A DNA stretch of 64,000 bases. It comes from Hanleya hanleyi. Lineage: Eukaryota > Mollusca > Polyplacophora > Lepidopleurida > Hanleyidae. The notes under the pieces were generated by a model. It saw only the letters and a list, made by a program, of their open reading frames with translations. It was not told the origin of the DNA and ran no database searches. The stretch covers positions 62,001-126,000 of the forward strand of contig JAVTVY010037142.1 in assembly GCA_036873755.1 (NCBI GenBank), written 5' to 3'. Position numbers and translations under genes: made by a program. Every line of letters begins with the position of its first letter. Position 1 is the first letter of the stretch. Positions 44,325-56,612 of this stretch are shown here, one piece after another.

Positions 44325-45977
44325 GTTGAATAGACCTCCTACCCCATAGTTGAATAGACCTCCTACCCCATAGTTGAATAGACCTCCTACCCCATATTGA
44401 ATAGACCTCCTACCCCATAGTTGAATAGACCTCCTACCCCATATTGAATAGACCTCCTACCCCATAGTTGAATAGACCTCCTACCCCATAGTTGAATAGA
44501 CCTCCTACCCCATAGTTGAATAGACCCCCTACCCCATAGTTGAATAGACCCCCTACCCCATAGTTGAATAGACCTCCTACCCCATAGTTGAATAGACCTC
44601 CTACCCCATAGTTGAATAGATCTCCTACCCCATATTGAATAGACCTCCTACCCCATAGTTGAATAGACCTCCTACCCCATAGTTGAATAGACCTCCTACC
44701 CCATAGTTGAATAGACCTCCTACCCATAGTTGAATAGACCACCTACCCCATAGTTGAATAGACCTCCTACCCCATAGTTGAATAGACCTCCTACCCCATA
44801 GTTGAATAGACCTCCTACCCCATAGTTGAATAGATCTCCTACCCCATATTGAATAGACCTCCTACCCCATAGTTGAATAGACCTCCTACCCCATAGTTGA
44901 ATAGACCTCCTACCCCATAGTTGAATAGACCTCCTACCCATAGTTGAATAGACCACCTACCCCATAGTTGAATAGACCTCCTACCCCATAGTTGAATAGA
45001 CCTCCTACCCCATAGTTGAATAGACCTCCTACCCCATAGTTGAATAGACCTCCTACCCCATAGTTGAATAGACCTCCTACCCCATAGTTGAATAGACCTC
45101 CTACCCCATAGTTGAATAAACCTCCTACCCCATAGTTGAATAGACCTCCTACCCCATAGTTGAATAGACCTCCTACCCCATAGTTGAATAGACCTCCTAC
45201 CCCATAGTTGAATAGACGTCCTACCCCATAGTTGAATAGACCTCCTACCCCATAGTTGAATAGACCTCCTACCCCATAGTTGAATAGACCTCCTACCCCA
45301 TAGTTGAATAGACCTCCTACCCCATAGTTGATTAGACCTCCTACCCCATAGTTGAATAGACCTCCTACCCCATAGTTGAATAGACCTCCTACCCCATAGT
45401 TGAATAGACCTCCTACCCCATAGTTGAATAGACCTCCTACCCCATAGTTGAATAGACCTCCTACCCCATAGTTGAATAGACCTCCTACCCCATAGTTGAA
45501 TAGACCTCCTACCCCATAGTTGAATAGACCTCCTACCCCATAGTTGAATAGACCTCCTACCCCATAGTTGAATAGACCTCCTACCCCATAGAATAGACCT
45601 CCTACCCCATAGTTGAATAGACCTCCTACCCCATAGTTGAATAGACCTCCTACCTCCTACCCCATAGTTGAATAGACCTCCTACCCCATAGTTGAATAGA
45701 CCTCCTACCCCATAGTTGAATAGACCTCCTACCCCATAGTTGAATAGACATACCCCATAGTTGAATAGACCTCCTACCCCATAGTTGAATAGACCTCCTA
45801 CCCCATAGTTGAATAGACCTCCTACCCCATAGTTGAATAGACCTCCTACCCCATAGTTGAATAGACCTCCTACCCCATAGTTGAATAGACCTCCTACCCC
45901 ATAGTTGAATAGACCTCCTACCCCATAGTTGAATAGACCTCCTACCCCATAGTTGAATAGACCTCCTACCCCATATT
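44325..45977. repeat. 24-bp satellite array, about 69 units
   Basis: Each unit contains CCCCATAGTTGAATAGACC followed by TCCTA. Most units are identical. Variants (CATATTGAA, GATCTCC, TACCCATAG, GACCACC) recur 214 bp apart (for example GATCTCC at 44619 and 44833), showing a higher-order unit of nine repeats near the left end. Because 24 is divisible by 3, long minus-strand ORFs arise; they are not genes. Confidence 0.97.
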
Positions 45978-47594
45978 CCAGATGATGGTATTCCTCGACG
46001 AGCGGTTCATATAGCAGAACTGACTAAGATCACCATCGTTGCCGTGTTTAATTCGTCGTGTTGTAAATGTTTTTTTTAAGCTTTTCGACACAATCAATGT
46101 ATGACAATTCCAGCAAGAAGTCGTTCACTATCCGTGTGAAAGGATGTGAGTGAACATCTTGATGGACAAAATAACTACGCAAAAGTACCAACACCTCTTC
46201 TACAGATATCTGTCTGGTACCACAACAGTTGCTACGACTATAGCGGTACTAAAGCGGACATGCATCCACCGGCGATCCTCTCTGGTACCGCTGTGGTGCC
46301 GTCGGAGATGTAGTCCGCAACATGGTACCATACTGCTATGTGCACAGTGTTCTCACCAACGGGGAACTTTCTGTACGCCTTACCATATCTGTTAAATGCA
46401 CATGTAAAGTTCAGCCAAGTGCAGTACACATTACACATTATGAAGTATTGTTGTCATCATTTAAGATGGTTCGTCAGTATCGAAATGCGCATACTGCGCT
46501 GGTATTGGCGTAGTTTTGAAGGACAACTGTGCCCTCTTCCGTGTGAGTATACATTAGCGTTACCTCCTCTTGTCATGAATATGTCTGACCAAAGTTGACG
46601 AGAAAACATGAACAATAACTTAATTAACTCAACGACGGTGAACTCTTGTCAGAATCGGATAAGATCACAAGGATAACTCCGTAGGCCTACAACACCGCAC
46701 TTCAACAAACATGACCTCGAAACGATAAATCTGGCTACAATTTATCGTAACCTTTCGATTTTACTAAATCGAAATTGAGCTATTTGGGTAGACATGAGCG
46801 GAATTAAGGGTGAATGCAGATTTTATTTGAAATGAGAATATTCTATGCGAGGACAAACACCTTGTTCAACCAGTGAGGTCAACGAGAACTAACGCGCCAG
46901 TCCTGTCTGAGCGAGACAAGGCCCACTCGACACATGATCGAATGTGCTTTTCTGCCGAAGGTAAAAAAAGGGGGGGGGGGAGAATAACTGTTCTCCTAAC
47001 AAACCTGATAGATTGATTTTCAACATTTCAAACAATACGCTACGGTAAAGAAAGATTCCCAACTTATTGTCAACTTATGGACAAACACATGGCTTCGAAT
47101 ACCGGGAAATCTCAATACGCATGCTACAAACGCCGTTAAATAGACACTTCATATGAGCAATACATGATTTTGTATCTCAGCTATATAAAAAGGTAGTGCG
47201 AGACCCCATCAGTTTTAGTTTATATTTCGATTGCATACCTACCTGAGAAACTACAAATTCAGTATGGATAAAATGGCATGGGTTTCAACCATTTCAAGGC
47301 CGCTTTTATACGTCAATTTGGTATTTTCACCCTCATTTCCCCACTGATTCAATAGTGCAGAAAAGAGGCAGACATAAAGTATTCCAACTTAAATATATGA
47401 AAAAGTAGTGCGGACCTCCTATTTTTTCATATTCGGAATCTATACTAAATTTGGAATGTATGAGTAAAGTATGAAAAAAATGACATGGATTTGACTCAAC
47501 ACTGGGGAGCCACCTTAAAACTGTTTAACGTTTCTGTCTTGCAGAAAATATGTTGTTTGATAATTGTCATGTATATCTGGAATTGATGATAACT
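45978..47594. other. No recognisable gene
   Basis: Only short ORFs. A poly-A then poly-G run lies at 46964-46980. Confidence 0.5.
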
Positions 47595-47685
47595 GTCGTA
47601 AGAAAAAGGTATTTCGATTATTCACGAGGAAATTCGTTTGTGGACGACGGCTGAATGTCGAATGACGTATCTGACGCCAAAACTT
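47595..47685 (+). repeat. PLE 3'-terminal fragment (repeat B)
   Basis: TTTCGATTATTCACGAGGAA, GTGGACGACGGCTGAATGT and ATCTGACGCC. Confidence 0.65.
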
Positions 47686-47971
47686 AATATTCTACGACGC
47701 TTTGCTTGAAAACCTATGTCCGTGGATATAGAAGAACCGTTTATTTGTTGCGATTATCGTTCCCTTTCTAGAATACACATCTGAGGAAGGATTTCGTTGT
47801 TCTCTTTAACCACTGAACGATAAGAGACAAACAGACCTGGTTATTTAGATACTTTTAGGGGGCAGCAATTTAACATTAACCTTCTATAATCTATATTTAT
47901 TATACCTCATGTCAGTTTTGTTCATCCTGATTGGTTGGAATTCGATCACATTGCATTCTGTAATTTGTCAT

Positions 47972-48064
47972 AGCGAACAGTCTCAGGGCAATAGCGTACT
48001 GTCTCGAGACAATAGCTCACGGTCTCGAGGCAATAGCACACGGTCTCGAGACAATTGCTCACAC
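47972..48064. repeat. 21-bp tandem repeat, about 4 units
   Basis: Units of CAATAGCTCACGGTCTCGAG plus one base, with the palindrome TCTCGAGA at the unit junctions. Confidence 0.85.
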
Positions 48065-48616
48065 TCCCTGTAATAGCTCATTCTTATGCTAACAAACATG
48101 CATCCAGTCAAGCAACAGTTAGTCAAACAAAATTCGGACGATTGTATCCGTATGCGCACATGTGGAGCTGTAAATACCAACTGCATACTAGCCGTATTGT
48201 CATTAATATATTACCGCTTTCGAGACGTGGAAATTTTATTCACCTCACATGGCCGATGGAATGAATTTATCTATCTAACAAACAGCGCACTTTCTTAGTC
48301 TTCCCTATACCTGCCACGTTGAGCTTCAGCATGTAGATTTCACGCCAGGTGTTCGTACTGTCGCCGGATGAAAGAGATGACGTCATAGATTGAGTCGATA
48401 GGGAGGTTGCTGATTTCATTCTGAGAAAACCCAAAAATAAAATAACCATAACTTTTGTTAAATAGATAGTATTGGACGACACGACCATACTGATTCGAGT
48501 TGTTAAATCTAATGACATCAATCTTATGAGTATATCCCTGATATACTGCATATCTACATTTTCGGTATAATAAAACAGATAGTGCATATGCTACGGGGTG
48601 TAATATCACAATTTGC

Positions 48617-48681
48617 CAGCTCTCAACAGGTGATGTTCAACTCGTGCTTCGCAACCGTTGAACATCACCTGTCTCGAGCTG
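48617..48681. other. 25-bp-stem hairpin
   Basis: CAGGTGATGTTCAAC and GTTGAACATCACCTG are perfect inverted 15-mers around a 15-nt loop. Outer CAGCTC and GAGCTG extend the stem to 25 positions with about four mismatches. It ends about 10 bp before a PLE tail. It may be a tiny MITE or an end-to-end TIR pair. Confidence 0.75.
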
Positions 48682-48689
48682 AAAAATCG

Positions 48690-48950
48690 TGATTACAAGC
48701 GTCTAGTCCGTCATTCAGCCGTCGTTCATTAAAGAATATCCACGTCCATAATCCAAAGACCTATTCCATATAACAGTATTAGCACCAAATTCAAAAAGAC
48801 AATTATAGTATATACATAAACATAGGCTAGTTTCCTGCAAGAGAGAAGCGGGCTACAGTTTTCAATGATGCCGACAAGATATCATGGTGTTCCAAAAATA
48901 TAAAATCCGTATCGCTGATCAGAATTCTTAATCCATAATAGTCACACCCC
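48690..48950 (-). repeat. PLE-A 3' UTR (repeat B)
   Basis: ACAAGCGTCTAGTCCGTCA, ATATCCACGTCCATAATCC, CATAGGCTAGTTTCCTGCA and GATCAGAATTCTTAATCC. Confidence 0.8.
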
Positions 48951-50163
48951 GAGCATACACTTTCTCTATAATATTATCTCCATAATATCATCTCGCCTAG
49001 GTTTCGATGCTGAAGAAGATACATGTACGGATGGGTGTGATTTACACCTTCTCGCGTTCTCTGGTCATTGTAAATGTAAGTGTAGATTTAGTAAGTAAGT
49101 ATAGAACCATATAAACCATTTCCAAAGATGGCATTTATCTTGGTAGAGTTTGAAATGATAATCCAGACTGTATCGCGTTGTAAAATCATGTGAGACGTCT
49201 GAATACTGGTTTAATCTCTAAACAATGGAGTAACGGTTCGTGACATACTTCTTTTTTTCTATAGACTGCCTGCCAAATACAATCCATCTATTTGAAGTGT
49301 GCAAACCAGAGCATGTGTGGGTGAAGACGTTAGGCTCCTTCTATGTATCATACGATAGGTGCTCTCGCATTTCGCACTGTCGCTCTGAGCTAAGCCATCG
49401 CGTGGGAACTTTTGACCCTCCTGGAAAATTATCTAGATCGAATGATCGAGAAAATAATCGATCAAACTTGCTCACCTACTGTTGAATGCAGATGTGCTAT
49501 GCAAATGTGACCGTTCAAACGGTTGCAATTATAATCGATTTTCTGTCATGTTACAGGTGAGAAATGCTTTTCAGGTGCAGATAGGTCAGCCAATCTAGGA
49601 AAAGTACATCAGAAAACTTTGTCAAATGTCCACGATATCATGACCTTTAACGACTGGCTTTTTTCGAAACCGTTTAGATCTAGTGATGGCCTTGTCAAAA
49701 TCATGTGGGTATTAAGCTAGGCGGCTGTTCGCCGTTTTCCACCAGTATAAATTAAATCCTATTCAACGGGGATTTTGCATAGAAGAACTGTCGAAATCTC
49801 CAAATTTTCCGCTCGCTTGATACACATTTCGATAACTCTTTGATATAATCGCTAAAGGACGTTTCATTTTTTTTGCAGTAGCCTGATAATTGCCACGAAG
49901 GAAATAGGAGCGTATCTAAAGAAAGATCTATCACTCTATGCTGATCAAGCGCTTAACATATTGATTAATTGTAAAGAGCAATGCCAAAACTAATCACTTT
50001 CCAAAGTGATAAAAGATTTTCGTTATAAAGCCCTTGATCACCCAAGAGCTGCATGTGCGTGCATGTACCAACCATCTCCAAATATCGTTTCAATTGAGAT
50101 ATTCGCAGATATAAGGTAACTTCTTACCGTTCTTCGAAATACATTTCGATTGTTCAGTATAAA

Positions 50164-50193
50164 TGTTTGTTTGTTTGTTTGTTTGTTTGTTTG
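50164..50193. repeat. (TTTG)n microsatellite
   Basis: Seven tetramers in tandem. The surrounding 49.72-51.33 kb has no supported gene. Confidence 0.95.
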
Positions 50194-51334
50194 CAATCCT
50201 TTTTCAATCGGGAAAATTGCGGGAAATGAAACACGAAATATCTTTTTATTCAATCGAGAAAAACTAAAGTTGCCCTACAGGAAAACCATTCAAACACGAT
50301 TGGGGATTACCAAGAATTGTCCCGGTTCTTTTAACTTGCAATTGTATTTCACTCCTGAAATATATGCATCATCGACAAATTCGACATATTTCGATAATAG
50401 TAATATGGATATCCGACTGACATATGTACCATTATTATACTGATTAACACTTGGAGTTGGGGTTGTCAGTTCGCGGAACGTCACGTTAGCGGCGTTCGGC
50501 TATAAACACTGTCAATGTACGTGTCATGTACATATATCAGTCCGCCTCACGATTCCGCCCATATTTGAAAAACACGGTTGGTTAGCCACTGACAACACGC
50601 ACAGAACTGTACAGATAAACGCAAACTCGCAAAGGCACATTTTTTTCTGATAATGCGCCTTTTTCAGTATTCTTTTCGATATCGAGGAATTGCGACCGAA
50701 GGGAACACGATTAATAGAAACGCTCACTATTATGTTGAAGATGGGTATCATCCAAGCATATACAAAGTAAAACAAACTTTTTGTGAGAGAACAGCAGATA
50801 CAAATATTGGCACCGAGCGATCGCGTTTATTTTGGTTTATTTCGAAAAAAAAAATCCTTACTGGCACTTACTAGAATTTAAAAAATACTGATATTTACGA
50901 TATTACAATCGTATTATATGATATAATACGATACGATCGTATAACACGATACTTAGAAACGTTTCTGTTTTTTCATGCTTATTCGACGCAAAGAAACCTT
51001 CTTTTTTTTAAAGCCCTGGACAAATCTGTGACCATTTATTCTATTATTTTGGCTACGATTTTACAAACAAACCCCTTGCAATACCCACATATCCAGGTTT
51101 TTAGGGTGTAAAATATAGGAGATACAACATGTAGCACAATCGCATATACAATGGCTTCAAACTCATGACTCTATGAAATACAGTAATATGAGGCTGTAAA
51201 AAAGGAAAACACAAAAACACAGCTCTTACAAATCTTCCTTTCACGAACTTGGTGCATGTCCTCGATGCTCATCCATTAAAATCAGATGAGTTATTTCTTT
51301 GAGTTGATCTGTCATCACAGCTTCCGAGCTAGCG

Positions 51335-52270
51335 TATCTAATTCCGCTTAAGCCGGTGCTAGGGGCCTTGTGGATACTTCGTAGCCTCCACATGAGCACC
51401 TGCAGTAAAAGCGCGACTGAGATACTAAGGCTACGTCCGAGAATCCGACTTATTCTCGGGTCTGAATGTGAGGATCCGAGGGAAGCTTTCTTGTAGAGTC
51501 ATATGGCCGCTCTTTAGTCGCCAGACATCGTCAATCTTACCCCCTCCTGCATATGGCTCCAATCACTATGGCTCATTGCTGTGTACCAGATGAATATCTC
51601 ATTATTATTTGATACGATCAATGAATGCTGTTTTCCTACCTGCTCTCGTCCGTTAACCATTTTGAAGGTTTAGAAGTGCATCATGGTGGGGAATAGTTCT
51701 CTGTAGTAGCTCTTAAAGTCGACGCCTTCACTTAAACAATTTAATTGTGCTTTGACCAGTAAATGGCAAATGTCAAGTTAAAGATTGATTTCCAGAGATG
51801 TCTGAACGTTTCCTGTATGGAGAACAAATGGTTTGATGTGGATTGCTTGCACGCAGCTACAGTACACGCTGTCGAATATGGTAAATGTTTGTCGTTTAGC
51901 TTTCACCATTATCGAGTCTTCACATAAAAATCTTCAGTTAGCTCCAGGTTCATGGAAACGCTGTTCAAACCAAACTGCGACAACCCCATCGTATATTGAT
52001 TAAATCAACGCAGAACATGTAAATGGCAAAAGTCAAGGCAAATGCACTTTTAAGTAATTCATTCCCCGCTTGCCTAGAGGAAACACTTGATCTGATATGG
52101 GTGATGGTCTTTTCGACATCATTGAACAGTTTTGACCGCTCCTCTCTTGTAATGAACTGCGTGGACATTGATGTTAATATTGTCTTATGACTTAGATCTT
52201 TCGATTATGGACACGGAATTTCTTCCCGGAGAAAGAATGGCTGATACTGGTCGGACCTGACGCTCCTATC
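51335..52270 (+). mobile_element. Near-complete PLE-A 3' UTR, plus strand
   Basis: Starts with repeat D (ATTCCGCTTAAGCCGGTGC, AGGGGCCTTGTGG, GCGACTGAGATAC at 51335-51425). It ends with repeat B (CCTCTCTTGTAATGAAC, CTTTCGATTATGGACAC, ATCTGACGCTC at 52130-52270). D before B in sense orientation is the same order found after the RT stop at 58.1 kb. The RT itself is absent, so this is a 5'-truncated copy. Confidence 0.55.
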
Positions 52271-52559
52271 TTCATCATGTATACGTATGTCAGCAGTTAC
52301 ACGAAGTCGGATAAAGGGAATTTTCGTCTTTTCTCAGCTTGCTCCACTTCACCAGTTATGGTGTCCCGTTTTATTGCACATATATTTAGTACTGTATCAA
52401 TTCTTTCTCCAGGTGAGATTATTTTGGTGACCCCATGTTTGCTCAGGTGAAATTTTAGCCTTCAAAATCTTATTATGAGTCGTATTTTCGCCTGATTGGG
52501 TAGAGAGAGATCCATCCAAGCTGGCAATTAAACACAACATTAAAAGGGTGGTGATTTTC

Positions 52560-52915
52560 CAATTTTTTTATTTATGCAATTTCTTCGCATAAACTGCATG
52601 ATAAATTAGTAAATATTAATGTGATTTGAAATAAAATAGTTTTTGTTCGCTTTTCATCGCGAAAAAGCAGAAATTTTGAAGGAATATGACGAACAAATCA
52701 CTTTTCTGGCACCCCACGTGGTCGCCATCTTGAATTTACCCATGCTCCCATGCTCGGGGGGTCATGCAAATAGATTCAAAATAACCCCAATATGATAAAC
52801 TATAAAGTCGTGGAGTTTCAGCTCTCCATTTTTGTCGTTCCGGAGACAGCGCAGAAACTTTGGTAGGCGGACCATTTTGCCCCCCCACACCAAGGCCAGG
52901 TGGGATTAAAATATC
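52560..52915. mobile_element. Partial relative of the TTAA MITE
   Basis: Resembles 31745-32095: GCATGATAAATTAGTAAAT, TTTTCATCGCGAAAAAG, CGCCATCTTGAATTTACCCA, ending AGGCCAGGTGGGATTAA. The left third and left TIR are missing. The right end runs straight into a reversed piece of repeat D. Confidence 0.7.
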
Positions 52916-52924
52916 ACAAGAACC

Positions 52925-53867
52925 AAAAGTGACCACTGTGATGATTTGCATCTCAGCTACGCTTGTCTCACACAAGCACTATCAGTTGATAGCCTCAAAT
53001 CTGTTCTTCGCTTTAATTCATTATTTTTACTTGATATATCCAGATTCATTAGTAAAATGGTTTATGTCTGGAAAACTATTCATCCTGGGGATTTGAAATT
53101 TGGCATGGTTACTCTGACCTAGATAAACAGATACATTGCGCCTCAATTTATACTTGTTGTTCTGGTTGCTGAGATATTAATATTCCTGGTGTAACCATCG
53201 CATTATATTCAATGTTGTTCAATTAAGATAACCCCCACAAAAATCCAGAGAAATATTATCTGGGCCAATGCCTGTCGATAAAGAAAAGATCTGTTAGTCT
53301 GGGTATATAATATTAAAAGAGATTTAGAAGAGACTCTGTACACTCTGAAGACTAATAGCCCGCTGAATATAATAGACAGACCAGAATATGAACATATATA
53401 ATGTATGGAGTTATCGAACGGTGGGCAATTCCACAGTATACATGAACAAGAGCAATCCTTCATAACAAAATTATCATGCAAACATGGGATTAGTTTACCT
53501 CAATTTACACTCTGATGTACCCATACTTGTTGATCATTTAATCAGTGTCGTCTCAATGACACTTCACAGTGGCTGCACATGTTCTTACAGTGGGTAAATT
53601 TGATACCAGTTAATTCTGTCAGATGTATCGTCCTCTGTGTCACTATAGGTCATGAATCTCTGCCAACCATGTATTTGAAATGATCGATTAGCTCGCACGG
53701 TCTCTAGAGAAGTTAATATAACTTTGCATATGGTTATCGAACCTTGATGTTACGTGTCTACACGTATCTCGCGAAGTATACCACCACAGAACACACACGT
53801 ACCAAGTTTTGGAATGTGATAGAATTATCATTTTTAATTCAGCAAAAAGATGTTATGATGTCGAATT
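52925..53867. other. No recognisable gene
   Basis: Apart from the reversed repeat D piece at the left edge (CCAAAAGTGACCACTGTGAT), nothing is supported. Confidence 0.5.
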
Positions 53868-54062
53868 ACAAGCACCTAGTCCGTCATTCATAATTCAGCC
53901 GTCGTCCATTAAAGAATATCCGCGTCCATAATCCAAAGACCTGTTCCATATTCCATATAACAGTATTAGCACAACATTCAAAAAGACAATCATAGTATAC
54001 AGAAACATAGGCTAGTTTCCTGCAAGAGAGAAGTGGTCAACAGTTTTCAATGATGCCGACAA
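53868..54062 (-). repeat. PLE-A 3' UTR (repeat B)
   Basis: ACAAGCACCTAGTCCGTCA, TCGTCCATTAAAGAATATCC, AACATAGGCTAGTTTCCTGC. It breaks off where an unrelated CATTTCCATCTGTCGACG segment begins. Confidence 0.8.
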
Positions 54063-54204
54063 GATGCCGTCATTTCCATCTGTCGACGATACAGCTCACC
54101 AATCCCCAGTGTACGAGTTGTCACAGCGAAACTGCTCACCAATTACCAATACAAAAGTTGTCAGAGCATTTCCATCATAGCTTTCTTGATTTGCATCTAA
54201 TACC

Positions 54205-54320
54205 GCCTATGCCGGTGTTAGGGGCCGTGTGGTCATATCATCCAAGTTGCCACATGAACAGGTACAATAAAAGCGTACCTGAGATACAACTCATATCAGG
54301 AATCGTTAGATTCTTGATAT
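54205..54320 (+). repeat. Repeat D
   Basis: ACCGCCTATGCCGGTGTTAG, GGGCCGTGTGGTCAT, CACATGAACAGGTACAATAA and CGTACCTGAGATACAACTC. Confidence 0.7.
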
Positions 54321-54409
54321 GTGCTTTAGAATATGTTAACCGGAAGACTATACTGTGAAATCATGTGGCTGTCAGTATGTCGGCACCTCTTCCCACTTCC
54401 CTTATATGT

Positions 54410-54545
54410 GTTGTAATTCTTAATCCATAATAATCGTTGTAAAGTCATCTAGAGAATGATGTATCTCAGTCACGCTTTGAATGTGGCTGTTCATATGAGC
54501 ACCATGAGGATCTTGGATCTTGAAAACCCTGGGATATTGAAAGCA
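54410..54545 (-). repeat. PLE-A 3' UTR, D/B junction piece
   Basis: ATTCTTAATCCATAATAATC, TCATCTAGAGAATGATGTAT and CTCAGTCACGCTTTGAATGT, equivalent to 57958-58050. It confirms the order D then B on the sense strand. Confidence 0.65.
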
Positions 54546-54709
54546 ATTAACAGGCAGATTCATACAGATAATAAGGATGAACGACGAAACCATCACTGTT
54601 CGCTTGATACGAGGACATCTTAGTCTGAGGAAACATGCGCTTGGTCGGTATCGGGTCTCACAGAGTTGTGCTCTAATTAGAAATTTGGGTTCTACCACTA
54701 TTTGCCCGC

Positions 54710-54925
54710 TTCGACCTTTTCGTTAATCTAACGATCACATTGTTCATCATTTTCCATCAGAAGACTTGATAGGGCTATGACCTCGTCGCTCTAATACAGC
54801 TGAAGCCGGTGCAAGGGGTCGTGTGGTAATGTCGTTCAAGGTGTCGAAAATAACAGCTAACAAACGTGACTGAGATACAATCATCACAAGAAGCATTTTT
54901 AGTATTTGGGATGCATTTAGATACT
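54710..54925 (+). repeat. Repeat D leading into the satellite
   Basis: CCATCAGAAGACTTGATAGG, TGAAGCCGGTGCAAGGGGTC, ACGTGACTGAGATACAATCA and TTTAGATACTACCCAATCAG. Its distal end merges without a break into the 48-bp array. Confidence 0.75.
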
Positions 54926-56502
54926 ACCCAATCAGAATATTGACCTGTGGGGTCATGCCGAGTTCTTGTCAGTACCCAATCAGAATATTGACCTGTGGGG
55001 TCATGCCGAGTTCTTGTCAGTACCCAATCAGAATATTGACCTGTGGGGTCATGCCGAGTTCTTGTCAGTACCCAATCAGAATATTGATCTGTGGGTTCAT
55101 GCCGAGTTCTTGTCAGTATCCAATCAGAATATTGACCTGTGGGGTCATGCCGAGTTCTTGTCAGTACCCAATCAGAATATTGACCTGTGGGGTCATGCCG
55201 AGTTCTTGTCAGTACCCAATCAGAATATTGACCTGTGGGGTCATGCCGAGTTCTTGTCAGTACCCAATCAGAATATTGACCTGTGGGGTCATGCCGAGTT
55301 CTTGTCAGTACCCAATCAGAATATTGACCTGTGGGGTCATGCCGAGTTCTTGTCAGTACCCAATCAGAATATTGACCTGTGGGGTCATGCCGAGTTCTTG
55401 TCAGTACCCAATCAGAATATTGACCTGTGGGGTCATGCCGAGTTCTTGTCAGTATCCAATCAGAATATTGACCTGTGGGGTCATGCCGAGTTCTTGTCAG
55501 TACCCAATCAGAATATTGACCTGTGGGGTCATGCCGAGTTCTTGTCAGTACCCAATCAGAATATTGACCTGTGGGGTCATGCCGAGTTCTTGTCAGTACC
55601 CAATCAGAATATTGACCTGTGGGGTCATGCCGAGTTCTTGTCAGTACCCAATCAGAATATTGACCTGTGGGGTCATGCCGAGTTCTTGTCAGTACCCAAT
55701 CAGAATATTGACCTGTGGGGTCATGCCGAGTTCTTGTCAGTATCCAATCAGAATATTGACCTGTGGGGTCATGCCGAGTTCTTGTCAGTACCCAATCAGA
55801 ATATTGACCTGTGGGGTCATGCCGAGTTCTTGTCAGTACCCAATAGAATATTGACCTGTGGGGTCATGCCGAGTTCTTGTCAGTACCCAATCAGAATATT
55901 GACCTGTGGGGTCATGCCGAGTTCTTGTCAGTACCCAATCAGAATATTGACCTGTGGGGTCATGCCGAGTTCTTGTCAGTATCCAATCAGAATATTGACC
56001 TGTGGGGTCATGCCGAGTTCTTGTCAGTATCCCAATCAGAATATTGACCTGTGGGGTCATGCCGAGTTCTTGTCAGTACCCAATCAGAATATTGACCTGT
56101 GGGGTCATGCCGAGTTCTTGTCAGTACCCAATCAGAATATTGACCTGTGGGGTCATGCCGAGTTCTTGTCAGTATCCAGTCAGAATATTGACCTGTGGGG
56201 TCATGCCGAGTTCTTGTCAGTATCCCATATTGACCTGTGGGGTCATGCCGAGTTCTTGTCAGTACCCAATCAGAATATTGACCTGTGGGGTCATGCCGAG
56301 TTCTTGTCAGTACCCAATCAGAATATTGACCTGTGGGGTCATGCCGAGTTCTTGTCAGTATCCAATCAGAATATTGACCTGTGGGGTCATGCCGAGTTCT
56401 TGTCAGTATCCAATCAGAATATTGACCTGTGGGGTCACGCCGAGTTCTTGTCAGTATCCCATATTGACCTGTGGGGTCATGCCGAGTTCTTGTCAGTATC
56501 CC
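54925..56502. repeat. 48-bp satellite array, about 33 units
   Basis: Each unit contains ATTGACCTGTGGGGTCATG, then CCGAGTTCTTGTCAGTA, then CCCAATCAGAAT. The units are nearly identical; recurring variants are TATCC for TACCC, and two short units lacking AATCAGA. As 48 is a multiple of 3, frames of up to 548 codons stay open on the plus strand; these are artefacts. The unit aligns with the distal part of repeat D (CAGTCAGTATATTT, CTGTGGGG, ACTTCTT, TCAGTATG at 20.03-20.10 kb). Confidence 0.97.
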
Positions 56503-56612
56503 ACCATGTTTTCCTACATGTACCGACATGTATGTTGCGTTCAATGCATATTCGTGCGACAGATCTAAAATCGAACAGTAGCAGAATATTAAATATCGCT
56601 TCTCAAAGCTGA

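Noticed and set aside
44434..44956. Repetitive minus-strand ORFs with an 8-residue period
   Set aside because: Product of the 24-bp satellite, broken wherever a unit is one base shorter.
54966..56612. 548-codon plus-strand ORF (and 304- and 188-codon ORFs in other frames)
   Set aside because: It is a read-through of the 48-bp satellite. The period is divisible by 3, so several frames stay open; no non-repeat domain is attached.
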